This document shows positions 1-11,391 of a stretch of DNA of 64,000 nt, one piece after another. The translations under genes were made by a program, and so were the position numbers. The notes beneath the pieces are model-generated. The model did not search any database and was not told the origin of the DNA. It worked only from the letters and a program-made list of their open reading frames with translations. The DNA is from Stomoxys calcitrans (taxonomy: Eukaryota > Arthropoda > Insecta > Diptera > Muscidae), in assembly GCF_963082655.1 (NCBI RefSeq), contig NC_081552.1:189112075-189176074 (forward strand), given 5' to 3'. The stretch's first letter is position 1, and every line of letters begins with the position of its first letter.

Positions 1-235
1 GCAGCCATGTAAAAGTGGTGTCGCATTGCAGCACGCCGTTCGGACTTGGCTATAAAATGAAGACCCCCTATCATTCAGCCTAAACGTGAAACGGACAGCG
101 CTCATTAACTTACTGCGGGACGCCGTTCGGACTCGGCTATTAAAAAAGATCTCTTATCATTTATACTTGAATCGGGAAGCACTCATTGATGTGTGAGAAG
201 TTTACCGCTGCTCGGTTCCTGGTGTTTTTAAAAAC
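1..235 (+). mobile_element. tRNA-derived SINE segment inside Helitron H1
   Basis: The segment contains GTGGTGTCGCATTGCAGCAC, then GCCGTTCGGACTCGGCTAT and CACTCATTGATGTGTGAGAAG. These phrases are shared with the SINE copies at 33199-33476, 39727-39995 and 43335-43592. The tRNA-like head is left of the window. Within it a roughly 50-bp stretch (ACGCCGTTCGGACTyGGCTAT...) occurs twice, near 40-65 and 120-145, suggesting a local duplication. It lies at the same place in this Helitron as in the copies near 40 and 43 kb. Confidence 0.65.
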
Positions 236-2087
236 TAGGGTAATGAGAAGCGCTTTTTAGGGGAGGGTAGGCACCTCAGACATTTCGACTCAAATATGCA
301 TATAAAATTCGTGCTGCACTTCCAAATCCCTTTAATTTGAGCCTCATATTGCCTTGGCCGGTTAATATGAAACGTTTGAAGGGTGTTTTGGGGCTTGGGC
401 GGTCAACGACACTTTGCACCGAAAATAGATATCAAATTCGTTTTGTATTCCCAGTTCAGTTTAGGGGGTGCTTTAGAGCGTACCCCAAAAGACTTGACTC
501 CAATATTGGATATCAAATTCGTTTTCTTCTCTCAAATACCTTTCATTTGAGTCCCATATTGTCATAATGGGTCAAATAATCCATTTGCCGTAGCTTGAGG
601 AGGAAAAGCGCCACCTAGATTTTAATGTCATATTCGCTCTCATATTCGTACATAATTCCAAATACTTTTCATTTGAGTCCCATATAGCCATGGTCGGCTA
701 ATATGCATATTTGAGGGTATTTGGACCTAATATTTTATGCCATAATTGTAATCTACTGCCTAATACTTTTCATTTGGGTTCCATATTGACATGAACTTCG
801 AATATATCTGTTTAGAAGAGTTTTGGGGTTGGGGGGAGCCTGCTGGATACTTGGACCCAAATTTGAATATCATTTTGGTTTTCTGGTCTCCAATATCTTT
901 ACCATTTTATACCCTTGTTGTGCCCATCGGACCACTTTCGGATATGGGTGGCGTTTTTGGTTGTAAAGGGGAGGGTCCTCCTCCACACGATATCTAAAAA
1001 TTAAATAGCCTATGTTTACTTCCAGACAAACGTACACAATCTATGAAAATTGGGTCAGCCAAGTATCACATAGTCATAATGGGTCTAATGATTCGAAATC
1101 TACTCCCGAATAGCTTTCATCTGAGCCCCATATTGAAACGAACGTCCAATACGTCTGTTTGGGGGAGTTTTGGGGTTGGGGCGGCCCGATGGGTACTTAG
1201 ACTCAAATGTTAATACCATATTCGTATTTTACTCTCTAATACCTTTCATTTGATGCATATATTGTCTCGATCGGTCCACTTTTGATTTTGGATTGTGTTT
1301 TTGGCACAAGGAGGAGGGTCCATCCCCCGTCCGAAATCAACAAATAATATAGCCTGTGTTTCCTTCCAGACCAACCTACAAAACATGCGAAAATATGGAG
1401 AAAATCGGTGCTGCCGTTTTTCAGTCTATACGGAACAAACAAACCGAGTGCCATATATCCGTGATTGGGTAATGTGCCCATTTTTTTTTTTTTGGGTGGG
1501 GTGGTCCCTTACACTTCGACATGAATTTGTATGCCAGATTCGTTATCCACTCCCGCATACTTTTCATTTGGTACCCATATTGTCCTTATCGGTCCCCTCT
1601 TGATTTTGGGTGGTGTTTTTTGGTAACGGGGGAGGGTCCGTACCTTTCGTTATCAACAAAGTATAACGCCTATTCCAACTTCGTGACAATATTCGTAATC
1701 TACTCCCAAATACCTTTCATTTGAATCCAAAACTGTTATAATCGTCAAATAACCTATTTTAAGGAGTTCTGGGGCTGGGGCGGCCCTACAGTTACTTGGA
1801 CCCAACTTTTGTTATGAAATTCGTAATCTACTCTTGAATACCTTTCATTTGAATACAATATTGTCCGGATCGGTCCACTTTTATTTTTGAGTAGTACTTT
1901 TTGGGTAAGGGGGAGGGTCCGCCCCCCTTCCGATATCAAAAAATTATATACCCTGTGTTTCCTTCTAGACCAACCTACACAATCTGTGAAAATGTCAAGG
2001 TAATCGGCTCAGCCGTTTTTGAGTCTATACATACGGAACAAACAAACAAACATACAAACAAACACAAATTGAATTTTGTATATAAGA
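1..2087 (-). mobile_element. Helitron-like element H1, minus strand, 3' end outside window
   Basis: Read on the minus strand the element begins at 2087 with TCTTATATACAAAATTCAAT after a host A, as expected for A^TC Helitron insertion. A GTTTGTTT-rich stretch follows, then the ACGGCTGA(A/G)CCGATT block typical of insect Helitron 5' ends. The body is a degenerate array whose recognisable phrase is 'CAAATGAAAGGTATTTG...GAATTTGATATCCAAATTTGGG', with repeated GGGGGTCCACCCC-type blocks. The CTAG terminus lies beyond position 1. Short open frames in the array (for example 337-567 and 1901-2353) are repeat by-products with no recognisable domain. No Rep/helicase is visible, so it is non-autonomous. 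Confidence 0.7.
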
Positions 2088-2305
2088 TATATCACTTCCT
2101 GGTATATTTCTGTGGCCCGACTCACAGAAACGGTGAATTAAGAGTTATATTTGTTTCGAAGATGAAGACGTTTTTCAAGTTCAGCCAATTGTTCTTCACA
2201 GATTTAGCGTCGGACTCAATATTTATGTCGGTTGAACTAAGAGATCTTAATCGAATTTTTGTACTATCAAAAATTGGTAAAACCAACCCCACTGTGCCCT
2301 CCATG

Positions 2306-2885
2306 TTTTTTATACTCTACACCACTGCTGTGGTACAGGGTATTATGACTTAGTGCATTTATTTGTAACACCCAAAAGGAAGAGAGATAGACCCATTGAT
2401 AAGTATACCGATCGACTCAGAATTACTTTTTGATTCGATTTAGCTGTGTCCGCCTGTCTGTCCGTCTGTCTGTCCGTCTGTATGTCTGTCTGTTCGTCTG
2501 TCCATGTTAATTTGTGTACAAACTATAGGTCGCAATTTTCATCCGATTGTCTTCAAATTTGGTATGTTTATCGGCATAGAAACGAAACCTATTGAAATTG
2601 GAAAAAATCGGTTCAGATTTGGATAGCTTCCATATATTTGTTCGTCTGATTTGCAGTAATAATGCAATAAAATGGTCATTTGTTAACCGATTCTCTCGAA
2701 ATTTGGCAGGAAGGATTTTCTTATAACTCTCGATATTACTGAGTTTCGTAGAAATCGGTTCGGATATAGATATAGGCTCTCATATTGGTTCAGAATTAGA
2801 TGTAGCCCCGCCTTTCGCGTTTATAGGGTAGGTGTAGGGTATTATAAAGTCGGCCCGACTTTTGCCTTTCCTTACTGGTTTTTTT
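2306..2885 (+). mobile_element. DINE-C: DINE-1-like rolling-circle element, complete copy
   Basis: It starts TTTTTATACTCTACACCACT with an immediate inverted partner GTGGTACAGGGTATTAT. A pyrimidine-rich GTCTGTCCGTCTGTCTGTCC tract follows at about 2448-2505, and the end is GGGTATTATAAAGTCGG-C-CCGACTTT plus CCTTTCCTTACT. The order (subterminal repeat, GTCY tract, 3' hairpin, T-rich end) is that described for DINE-1/Helentron-associated elements. It has no multi-unit central array. A truncated relative lies at 18838-19078. Confidence 0.7.
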
Positions 2886-3753
2886 CTGATAGTCATAAGT
2901 ATCAGCAATGACTTTCGATTTTTGATTAAATGAATAGCCCCTAACATGCAATTTCTAATGGCACAAGTCTGGTGGTTTCTATGCCAAATGCATGCATAGC
3001 TTTTTTTTGGCATTAGGGATAGCTTAAAAAAAGAGGATTATTAAAAACATTCAAGCCTTTATCTAATTTAAGTTAATCACACATTGGGAATACAGAAATG
3101 CTAGTGTCGTACTAGTTCAGCGAGGGGAAATTGGTGAGACAATCCAGAAATCGTTTAGCTATAATCGATACTTTTTTTCTTCGTTAATTTGTTTGCGCCT
3201 GCCTAGTTGCAAAGTTGAATAGCCAAACAGGCATTGAATCACAAGAGTAATACAGGTTAAACTACTCAAATCTCAATGCCAATGTCACAGCATTATTTTT
3301 TTTAGATTATGAAAAATCCAGATATGTGCATAATTTTACCAAGTTCATATTTTAATTTGTCTCTCTCTCTCTCCTCTAGAACGGTTCACACATACGCATG
3401 CCGTAGAAGTTCATTTTGAATGAAAATGTGAATTCTGATTGGAAGTGCAATGAACTTTTACCATATTTGCAGTTTAAATTCTTGAATATGTCACATAAGT
3501 AGCGCTAAAGCGAAGGTACAAGGACGCACATATTATTTAGAACTTAGAACGTGGGCGTAGCCCATGACTCTAAGACAATTTAAAGTCACACAAACCAAAT
3601 ATGGCAAAAAAAAAAACAAATTATGTTTGGAACACATGGATAAGGCAGAGAGAAGGAAAAACAGCGGTCAGTTTTTAAAGTGCCTATGTTAAAAATCAAA
3701 CAATAAAAGATGTCTATGGGTAAATGAGTCAGACATACATTTTAGTAGATGCG
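2886..3753. other. No recognisable gene or repeat (CT microsatellite at 3357-3376)
   Basis: AT-rich sequence without an open frame of note. The only structured element is a (TC)n tract at about 3357-3376. It could be host intergenic DNA between DINE insertions. Confidence 0.5.
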
Positions 3754-5210
3754 TTTTTATACCCACCACCGAAAGATGGGGGTATATTCATTTTGTCATT
3801 CCGTTTGCAACACATCGAAATATCCATTTCCGACGCTGTAAAGTATATATATTCTTGATCAGCGTAAAAATCTAAAACGATCTAGACATGTCCTTTCATC
3901 TGTCCGTCTGACTGTTGAAATCACGCTACAGTCTTCAAAAATAAAGATATTGAGCTGAAATTTTGCACAGAGTCTTTTTTTGTCCATAAGCAGTTTAAGT
4001 TCGAAGATGGGCTACATCGGACTATATCTTGATATAGCCCCCATATAGACCGATCCGCCGATTTAGGGTCTTAGGCCAATAAAAGCCACATTTATTATCC
4101 GATTTTGCTGAAATTTGGGACAGAGAGTTGTGTTAGGCCCTTCGACATCCTTCGCTAATTTGGCCCGGATCGGTTCAGATTTGGATATAGCTGCCATATA
4201 GACCGATCCTCCGATTTAAGGTCTTAGGCCCATAAAAGCTACATTTATTATCCGATTTACCTGAAATTTAAGACAGTTAGTTGTGCAAGGCCCCTCGACA
4301 TCCTTCGTCAATTTGGTCCTGATCGGTCCAGATTTGGATATAGCTGCCATATGGACCGATCTCTCGATTTAAGGTTTTTTGCCCATAAAAGGCGCATTTA
4401 TTGTCCGATGTCGCCGAAATTTGGGACATTGTGTTAAGTTAAACCCCATGACATAGTTCTGCATTATGGCACAGATCGGTCAAGATTTGGATATAGCTGC
4501 CATATAGACCGATCTCTCGGTTTTAGGTTTTGGGGCCAGAAAAAGCGCATTTATTGTCCGATGTCGCCGCAATTTGGGACAGTGAGTTGTGTTGGGCCCT
4601 TCGACATCCTTCTTCAATTTCACTCAGATCGATCAAGATTTGAATATAGCTGCCATATAGACCGATACCTCGATTTAAAGTCTTGGCCCCAAAAAAGACA
4701 CATTTATAATCCGATTTAACTGAAATTTGACACATGTTGTACATGGAACAGATCGGTTTATTTTTAGATATATTGGGTTGCCCAAAAAGTAATTGCGAAT
4801 TTTTTAAAAAAAAGTAAATGCATTTTTAATAAAACTTAGAATGAACTTTAATCAAATATGCTTTTTTACACTTTTTTTCTAAAGCAAGCTAAAAGTAACA
4901 GCTGATAACTGACAGAAGAAAGAATGCAACAACAGAGTTACAAGCTGTGAAAAAATTTGTCAACGCCGACTATATGAAAAATCCGCAATTACTTTTTCCG
5001 CAAAGACCAATATTTTGTTATACAATTTTGAACAATGACTTGTACTTATTAGTATTTGGTCCAAATCGGATCATATTTCTATATAACTGCTATGGGACAT
5101 AAGGTATGCAATTTTCACCGGTTTTTGATGAAAGGTGGTTTATATATATACCCGAGGTGGTGGGTATCCAAAGTTCGGCCCGGCCGAACTTAACGCCTTT
5201 TTATTTATTT
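3754..5210 (+). mobile_element. DINE-B: near-complete DINE-1-like element with nested MITE
   Basis: The 5' core starts TTTTTATACCCACCACCGAA, with AAGTATATATATTCTTGATC near 3840 and a short CCGTCTG tract at about 3900. Monomers follow in which 'ATATAGCTGCCATATAGACCG' recurs at about 4035, 4187, 4337, 4491 and 4647, a spacing of 150-156 bp. The 3' end carries GGTGGTGGGTATCC, the hairpin AAGTTCGGCC-C-GGCCGAACTT and TAACGCCTTTTTATTTATTTT. A mariner MITE interrupts the last monomer at 4773. No protein is encoded; movement would need a Helentron Rep/helicase from elsewhere. Confidence 0.8.
4773..4999 (+). mobile_element. Mariner-type MITE copy 1, right terminus degraded
   Basis: It begins TTGGGTTGCCCAAAAAGTAA directly after TA and ends TCCGCAATTACTTTTT without the GGGCAACCC tail. 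Instead it runs into DINE-B sequence (AAAGACCAATATTTTG), so the right end and a few DINE bases are lost. The terminal sequence resembles the mariner terminus class typified by TTAGGTTGGTGCAAAAGTAA. Full copies are at 16432, 26895 and 35420. Confidence 0.85.
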
Positions 5211-5447
5211 TCTTATTTTTTGGTTTATTAAATGTTTACAAAATATATTTTTAAACACAACACGTTTTCCTCTAAAAGAACCAGAAAAAAACGCTTAAGG
5301 TCAGTTAGACCGAAACATGTTGATTTTTTACCAATTGGATAGTAAATAGTGGATAATTTTAGCCCTGGACTGTATCTATTTTAGAAAGTCACATTGGGTC
5401 GCGGGTTTATATGGGCCGAAAATGGCGTGGTTGTTACGAATTTAAAC

Positions 5448-5690
5448 AGAGCCATCGCCAGTATCAGGCTTGTTGTGCTTTCTAAACGTTGAAAAGTAAT
5501 ATCGAAAAAAATTTTTCAGAACCTCCGTAATACTCAGATAATTCTTTATCGTTTTGCAATGAATGACCTTTAGTCGCTTCAAATCTGGTATCGTATCAAC
5601 ACCTTTGTGTACAGCGTACACTGTACACACTACTGAACGGTTGCATAGCATTACGAGGGCTGCCGCATAAGTTTCAGGCCCATGCAACAC
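5448..5690 (-). pseudogene. LINE C-terminal fragment (LOA/I-like)
   Basis: A minus-strand frame contains GVDTIPDLKRLK...KTIKNYL, resembling the extreme C-terminus seen intact in the plus-strand LINE at 13360-13749 (GDTIPDMNQLRG...KTIRHFV). No catalytic domain is present. It adjoins a plus-strand RNase H remnant at 5700-6115 of apparently the same lineage, giving a head-to-head arrangement. Assignment rests on this short match only. Confidence 0.4.
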
Positions 5691-5699
5691 CAAGTGTTG

Positions 5700-6115
5700 C
5701 CAGTTGCAATCTAACATTTACATTGGAATGTTTGACATTTTCTAGCATAATCGTACTCGGAACGTTTTGACGTACGACCATCATTTGTGTTATTTATGCA
5801 AATACCTAGGACGTTAAAGTCACGAACGGTTTGGAGTGTAAGAAGTAGATAAACGCTTTCTCTGAAAATGCACGATCCGCATCGTTTGGGTGCCGGGGCC
5901 ATAGCGGAGTAAGGGCGAATGAAAAAACAGATGATTTGGCAGTGAAGGCCAGAGGACTGCCGTCAATGAACTTGGTTAATACGAAGCCTTTGGGGTCGAC
6001 GCAGTCCGAGTTAAGAGCGTGGGCTACGAACGCTTACGCATGTAACTCTTTGGAACAGCGATACGGTCGGCCGGACGGCAAAAATCCTATGGGGAGATCC
6101 GGATTGTGAGATTCC
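5700..6115 (+). pseudogene. RNase H-domain remnant of LOA/I-like LINE
   Basis: One frame reads ECKK*INAFSEN..., then GHSGVRANEKTDDLAVKARG. This matches the end of a LINE RNase H domain, where the canonical motif is WVPGHSGVxGNExAD. VWVPG sits one frame away, showing a frameshift at about 5893. Downstream is a typical post-RNase H linker (STQSELRAWATNA). The presumed catalytic Asp is kept in NEKTDD. The fragment stops where DINE-B sequence begins at 6117. Confidence 0.5.
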
Positions 6116-6116
6116 A

Positions 6117-6392
6117 AATATGATCCGATTGGGCCCGTTCAAGAACTTAACCAGCGTGCATCAAAAAGAAGTATCTGTGCCAAATTTCAGCTCAATATCT
6201 CAATTTTTGAAGGCTGTAGAGTGATTTCAACGAACTGACGGATAGACACAAGGACATCGTTAAATCGTCTTAGAATTTTACGACGATTCGAAATATATAT
6301 ACTTTGTAGAGTCGAAAACTGATATTTCGATGTGTTGCAAACGGGATGACTAAAAGAATATACCCCCTATATTACGGTGGTGGGTATAAAAA
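6117..6392 (-). mobile_element. DINE-B 5'-core fragment, minus strand
   Basis: On the minus strand it starts TATACCCACCACCGTAATAT, continues through AAAGTATATATATTTCG and an ACGATGTCC region, and stops after the first partial monomer. The GTCY tract, central array and 3' hairpin are absent or reduced. It abuts the LINE RNase H remnant with no obvious duplication. Confidence 0.7.
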
Positions 6393-6585
6393 TCGTTGGT
6401 ATCGAAAGCCATAGATATTTTGCTAGCTCTAGTGTGCAACGTTAAACATTATTGTGAACATCACAATGTCGAAACTAACGATGAATAAAACTTGACTTAC
6501 CTATTTTTAACATTGCAGGATATCTGTAAATAATAACAAAAGAAAATTCGAATTTTATTCAAAGTGAATGATGAAAACAAACATA

Positions 6586-7785
6586 AACAAGTAAGAGCGT
6601 GCTAAGTTCGGCCGGGCCGAAACTTACATACCCTCCAGCATGGAGCGCATTTGTTGAGTTCTTTTCCCAGCATCTCTTCTTAGGCAAAAAAAGGAATGTA
6701 AAACAATTGCTCTGCTATTAGAGCGATATCATGATATGATCCGGTACGGACCACAATTCAATTATACGTTGGAGACGTGTGTAAAATGTCAGCCAATTTG
6801 AATAAGAATTGCGCCCTTTGGGGGCTCAAGAAGTAAAATAGAGAGATCGATTTATATGGGAGCTGTATCAGGCTATAGACCTATTCAGACCATAATAAAC
6901 ACGTATGTTGATGGCCATGAGAGGATCCGTCGTACAAAATTTCAGGCAAATCGGGTAATAATTGCGACCCCTAGAGGCTCAAGAAGTCAAGATCCAAGAT
7001 CGGTTTATATGGCAGCTATACCAGGTTATGAACCGATTTGAACCTTACTCAGCACAGTTGTTGGAAGTCATAGCGAAACACGTCGTGCAAAATTTCATTC
7101 CAATCGGATAAGAATGCACCCTCTAGAAGCTCAAGAAGTGAAGTACCCAGATCGATTTTTTTGACAGCTATATTATGTTATGAACCGATTTAAACCGTAC
7201 TTGGCACAGTTATTGGATATTATAACAAAGTACTTTGTGCAAAATTTCATTCAAATCGGATAAGAATTGGGCTCTCTAGTGGCTCAAGAAGTCAAAACCC
7301 AAGATCGGTTTATATGGCAGCTATATCAGGTTATTGACCGATTTGAACCGTATTTGGAACAGAGGCTCAAGAAGTCAAATCGGGAGATCGGTTTATATGG
7401 CAGCTATATTAACTTATACACCGACTTAGACCATACTTGTTGAAAGTATTTTACAGAACACTACATGCAAAATTTCAGCCAAATCGGACAAAAATTGCTG
7501 TTTGTAAGGGAGCAAGAGTCAAATCGCCAGATCGGTTTATATGGGAGCTATATTAGGTCATAACTCAATTTAGACCATACTAGGCACAATTGTTGAAAGT
7601 TATAACGGAATATCATATGAAAAATTTTACCCAAAACGGACAAAAATTGCGCACTCCAGGGGCTCATGAACTCAAATTGGGAGATCGGTTTATATGGGAG
7701 CTATATAAGGTTATAGACCGATTTAGACCGTACTTGGCACAGTTTTTGGAAGTCTTAACAGAACACCCGGCCTAATATATACACT
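6586..7785 (-). mobile_element. DINE-A element, minus strand, 5' core missing
   Basis: The plus-strand left edge is AACAAGTAAGAGCGTGCT, then the hairpin AAGTTCGGCC-G-GGCCGAA and ACATACCCTCCAGCATGG. This is the reverse complement of the family A 3' end. About six monomers follow, each with 'AGATCGGTTTATATGG(C/G)AGC' and spaced roughly 150 bp. The copy ends inside a monomer near 7785 without the GTCY tract or 5' terminus. A family B element starts 17 bp later. Confidence 0.8.
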
Positions 7786-7801
7786 TTTGTTGAAAAGCCC
7801 A

Positions 7802-9190
7802 TTTTTATACCCACCACCGTAGGATAGAGGGTATATTCATATATTCATTCCGTTTGCAACACATCGAAATACCAATTTCCGACCCTACAAAGTATATATA
7901 TTTCGGATCGTCGTAAAATTTTAAGATGATTTAACGATGTCCGTGGGTCTGTCCGTCTATCCGTCTGTTGTAATTACTCGAGAGCCTTCAAATATTGAGA
8001 TATTGAGCTGAAATTTGGCACAGATACGTCTTTTGGATGTACGCTGGTTAAGTTCTTGAACGGGCCCAATCGGACCATATTTGGATATAGCTGCTACAAG
8101 ACCGATTTTCCGATAGAGGGTCTAATGCCCATAAAAACTTTATTTTTCATCCGATTTTGATGAAATTTTAAACAGTGAGTAGTTTAAGGCTTCCCGACAA
8201 CTGACCCATATATGGTTCAGATCGGATTTTATTTAGATATAGCTACCATATAGACCGATCTCCCGATAAAGTGTTTGAAGACCATAAAAGCTTTATTTAT
8301 TACCCGATTTTGCTGATATTTAGAAGAATGGGTTATTTTAAACCTCCCGACATCTGACGAAAATATGGTTCAGAACGGACTATATTAAGATATAGCTGTT
8401 ATATAGACCGATCTACCGATAAAGGATCTGAAGGCCATAAAAGCTTTTTTTATTACCCGATATCGCCGAAATTTGAAACAGTGAGTAGGTTAAGACTTCC
8501 CAACCTCCGACCTAATTACAGTTCTAATCTGACTATACAGACCGTCATACAGACCGATCTGCCGATAAAGTGTTTGAATCCCATAAAAGCTTTATTTTTC
8601 AACCGATTTCGCTACAATTTGAAACAGTGAGTAGGTTAAAACCTCCCTACATCTGACCTAAATATGGTTCTGATCGGACTATATTTAGATATAGTTGCCA
8701 TATACACCGATCTGTAAAAAAGGGGTCTGAAGCCAATAAAAGCTTAATTTATTACTCGATTTCGCTGAAATTTTAAACAGTGGGTTATCTTAAGCCTCCC
8801 GACATTTGGCCCAATGATGGTTCCGATCGGACTATATTTAGATATAGCTGCCATATAGACCGATCTGCCGATAGGGGGTCCGAAACCAGTAAAAGCTTTA
8901 TTTATTACCCGATTTCGCTGAAATTTGAAACAGTAAGTTTTTCTGAGCCTCACGATATCTGACCATAATATGGTTCAGATCGGTTCATAATTGGATATAT
9001 CTGCCAAAAAGACCAACATTTTGTTCTACAAAATTGAATTGTGACATATATATTAGACCACTCAATGTCTGTGCTGAATTTTCAATTCCAATTTTCACCG
9101 GATTTTGATGAAATGGAGTTTACATATATACCCGAGGTGGTGGGTAACCAAAGTTTGGCGCGGCCGAACTTAATGCCTTTTTACATATTT
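7802..9190 (+). mobile_element. DINE-B element, plus strand, complete
   Basis: It runs from TTTTTATACCCACCACCGTA through AAAGTATATATATTTCGGAT and GTCTGTCCGTCTATCCGTCT to a hairpin end in which one arm is mutated (AAGTTTGGCG-C-GGCCGAACTT). The central monomers carry 'CATAAAAGCTTTATTTATTACCCGATTTCGCTG' and are a distinct subfamily from the copy at 3754. Both termini are recognisable, so the boundaries are good to a few bases. Confidence 0.8.
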
Positions 9191-9456
9191 GAACCTGGCT
9201 TCTTGACTTTTAAAATGTTAACATTTAAAGCTGCTCTTGGTTGTTAGGCTTTTCTGCATCTTTAACTAAGCTGCACTGTCGTTCTTGTCCCAAGGTCAAT
9301 TTCCAAACATATTTTGACCTACATTATAAGATTTTTGTCTTTAAAGGTAAGACGAGAAGTGGACTTTTTAGACTTTTATTTAGGGAAAAAAATATTTTAT
9401 CCTAAGTAAAATATTTTTCACAAAAGATCATGTTTCCTGTATAAGTTAGAAAATTG

Positions 9457-9838
9457 GATATCGATAAACTTAAAGTACGTTTGCATTGGCCACTAAATCC
9501 GGATTTGTGGCCTTTTCGAGATTTAAGTACTAAATCCTGTGTTTTTTGCAGGTTTTGGCATACAATAACCATAAATCCCATTTTTGCTGGATTTATTTCT
9601 AAATCGCAAATAAACCCGATTTCATGGCTGAATAATCGATAAAAGTACCAACATATGCAACTGTTGTCAAGAATTGCGTATGGATGTGTGTGATGTACAC
9701 CTTCATGTACACGTTTTTTGCTTGTGTATGTCACTTAAATCCGCAAAAACGCAGTGTAAACGGGCAGGATTTGTATTTGGATTTAGTAAAATGCAGATCA
9801 TAAGAACTTCAATGCAAACGTGCTCTTAGTTCGATATC
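9457..9838. mobile_element. Unassigned MITE-like element, copy 1
   Basis: The ends form an imperfect inverted repeat: left GATATCGA..AACTTAAAGTACGTTTGCATT, right complement GATATCGAACTAAGAGCACGTTTGCATT (each about 28-30 bp). The interior has several internally complementary phrases around 'ACTAAATCC(G)GATTT' and 'GGATTTA'. A diverged copy in opposite orientation is at 37015-37376. No transposase and no clear target-site duplication were found, so the superfamily is unknown. Confidence 0.55.
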
Positions 9839-10719
9839 GTTGACTCCATTATTTAAAATGAAGACACAGTTTTTTTTCTATTTTGGGTTCTTATAATGCC
9901 TCACTGCCCTATATTTCAGTCAAATCGGGTATATATATTTTTTTTTTTTTTTTTTTGGCTTAAAACCATAAATCAGGAGATCGGTCTATATGGGGCTGTA
10001 TCCATAAGCGTAGAAAGACCTCTGGGCGGGGGTTAAACCCCCAAAATTTTAAAAATGTCATTGTTTTCCACAAAATTTGCCAATTTAATTGCTAATCAAC
10101 GGATTGTAGCGTATTAAACCAATGTTATGATGAGTAAGAAAATAACAAAAAGTATGAGCAAATCTCTCACCGTGATGCGATCTTGACTAGATTGTTTCGA
10201 TCGCGTGCCTGCCATATAATTAAATTTGTTAACTCATTTATAAAGTGAAAAGGTATCACCATACTTGATTTAGTTAACACTTCATAAAATGTAATGTCGA
10301 TTAGCACATATGACAGCCAAAATGCTACAACACAAGCGATGTATTAACCCTGAATAAAAAATTTAATTGCCTTTGTGAGGTTTTAAACCAAATTTAACAT
10401 CCAGTGGCGTTGATGTGAATTTTATGGTTTAAATTTCAATAAGGCTATTAGGTTTGGATTTTCAATTTTGCTGTAGCTCTGCGGCACGCTTTTTCGATTC
10501 GTCAATAAAAAGTAGGCTTTTTATCAATGAGTTTAAACTTGAATAAATTAGTAGAAGTCTCCCCACTGTTCACCTTCTTCTATGTTAATTCGTTTTAGAT
10601 GATTTTATAATACTTCTTTGCAGTAAGGATCCGAATTAGCTATGCAAATTAGCCGAACGTGTCGTGGAGATGGCATTCGACTTGGCTAGATCAAGGGGTC
10701 TCAAGACTGAAATCTGTCT
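9839..10719. other. No gene recognised; short DINE-B scrap at about 9905-10005
   Basis: A fragment reading 'CAGTCAAATCGGGTATATAT', a T18 run, and 'GGAGATCGGTCTATATGGGG' looks like eroded DINE-B monomer. The remainder, 10020-10719, shows no coding signal or repeat I recognise. Confidence 0.45.
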
Positions 10720-10965
10720 ATGTTTTTTGTTCATGAACATTCCACTAAAGAACAGGTGCACATTTTTTTTATAGGCGAGTCCGAACGGCATGACGCAGTG
10801 CGACACCTCTTTGGAGAGAAATTTTTCTTGGCACAGTACCTCACAAATGTTGCCAGCATCAGAAGGGGAAAACCACCGTTGAAAATTTTTTCTGATGCTC
10901 TCGCAAGGAATCCAGGCGTTAAGCGTCATAGGCGGACATGCTAACCTCTGCGCTACGGTGGCCTC
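10720..10965 (-). mobile_element. tRNA-derived SINE, minus strand, internally deleted
   Basis: On the minus strand it reads AGCATGTCCGCCTATGACGC, then GCCTGGATTCCTTGCGAGAG (a decayed B-box region), ACCGCTGAAAA-like and GGTGTCGCACTGCGTCATGC. It jumps directly from TATAAAAAAAATG to CACCTGTTCTTTAGTGGAATG. The stretch holding CACTCATTGATATGTGAGAAG in other copies is missing. Pol III A/B-box-like heads are the basis for calling it tRNA-derived. Confidence 0.7.
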
Positions 10966-11391
10966 TGCGCTAAGGCAACTGAATTGGAAGTCTCACATTC
11001 AGGAGCCTTTTGAGAAGGCTAACAGATGATGAGCACTATGTAGACGGGCGTTAGGTTCGAAATGAGGCCTGAATCCGAGGATAGTCCACGCTCCTGTAGA
11101 ACGTCATTAGACCAATACTTTCTTAAGCCCCAGAAGTTTCATGGAATGTCATAGAAAAAAGTGCAATATAAGGATAAAACAGTTAAAAACGTTCTAAGTT
11201 CGTCCGGGCCGAATATTATATACCCTCCACCATGGGTCACATTTGTCAAGTTCTTTGGCTGATATATCTTTATAGACAAACAAAGGATAATGGATAAGAA
11301 TGTCTATGTTATTTCAGTTATACCACATTATGAACCGATTGGGACCGTACTTGGTTTGGCTATAGGTGACCAAAATGGAATTCGTTGTGCA

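Noticed and set aside
337..567. Open frame with phrases such as YQIRF...NTFHLSPILS that recurs near 40.1 and 25.3 kb
   Set aside because: It tracks the Helitron array. The unit is about 131 bp, not a multiple of three, so the frame is not maintained between units and no domain is recognisable.
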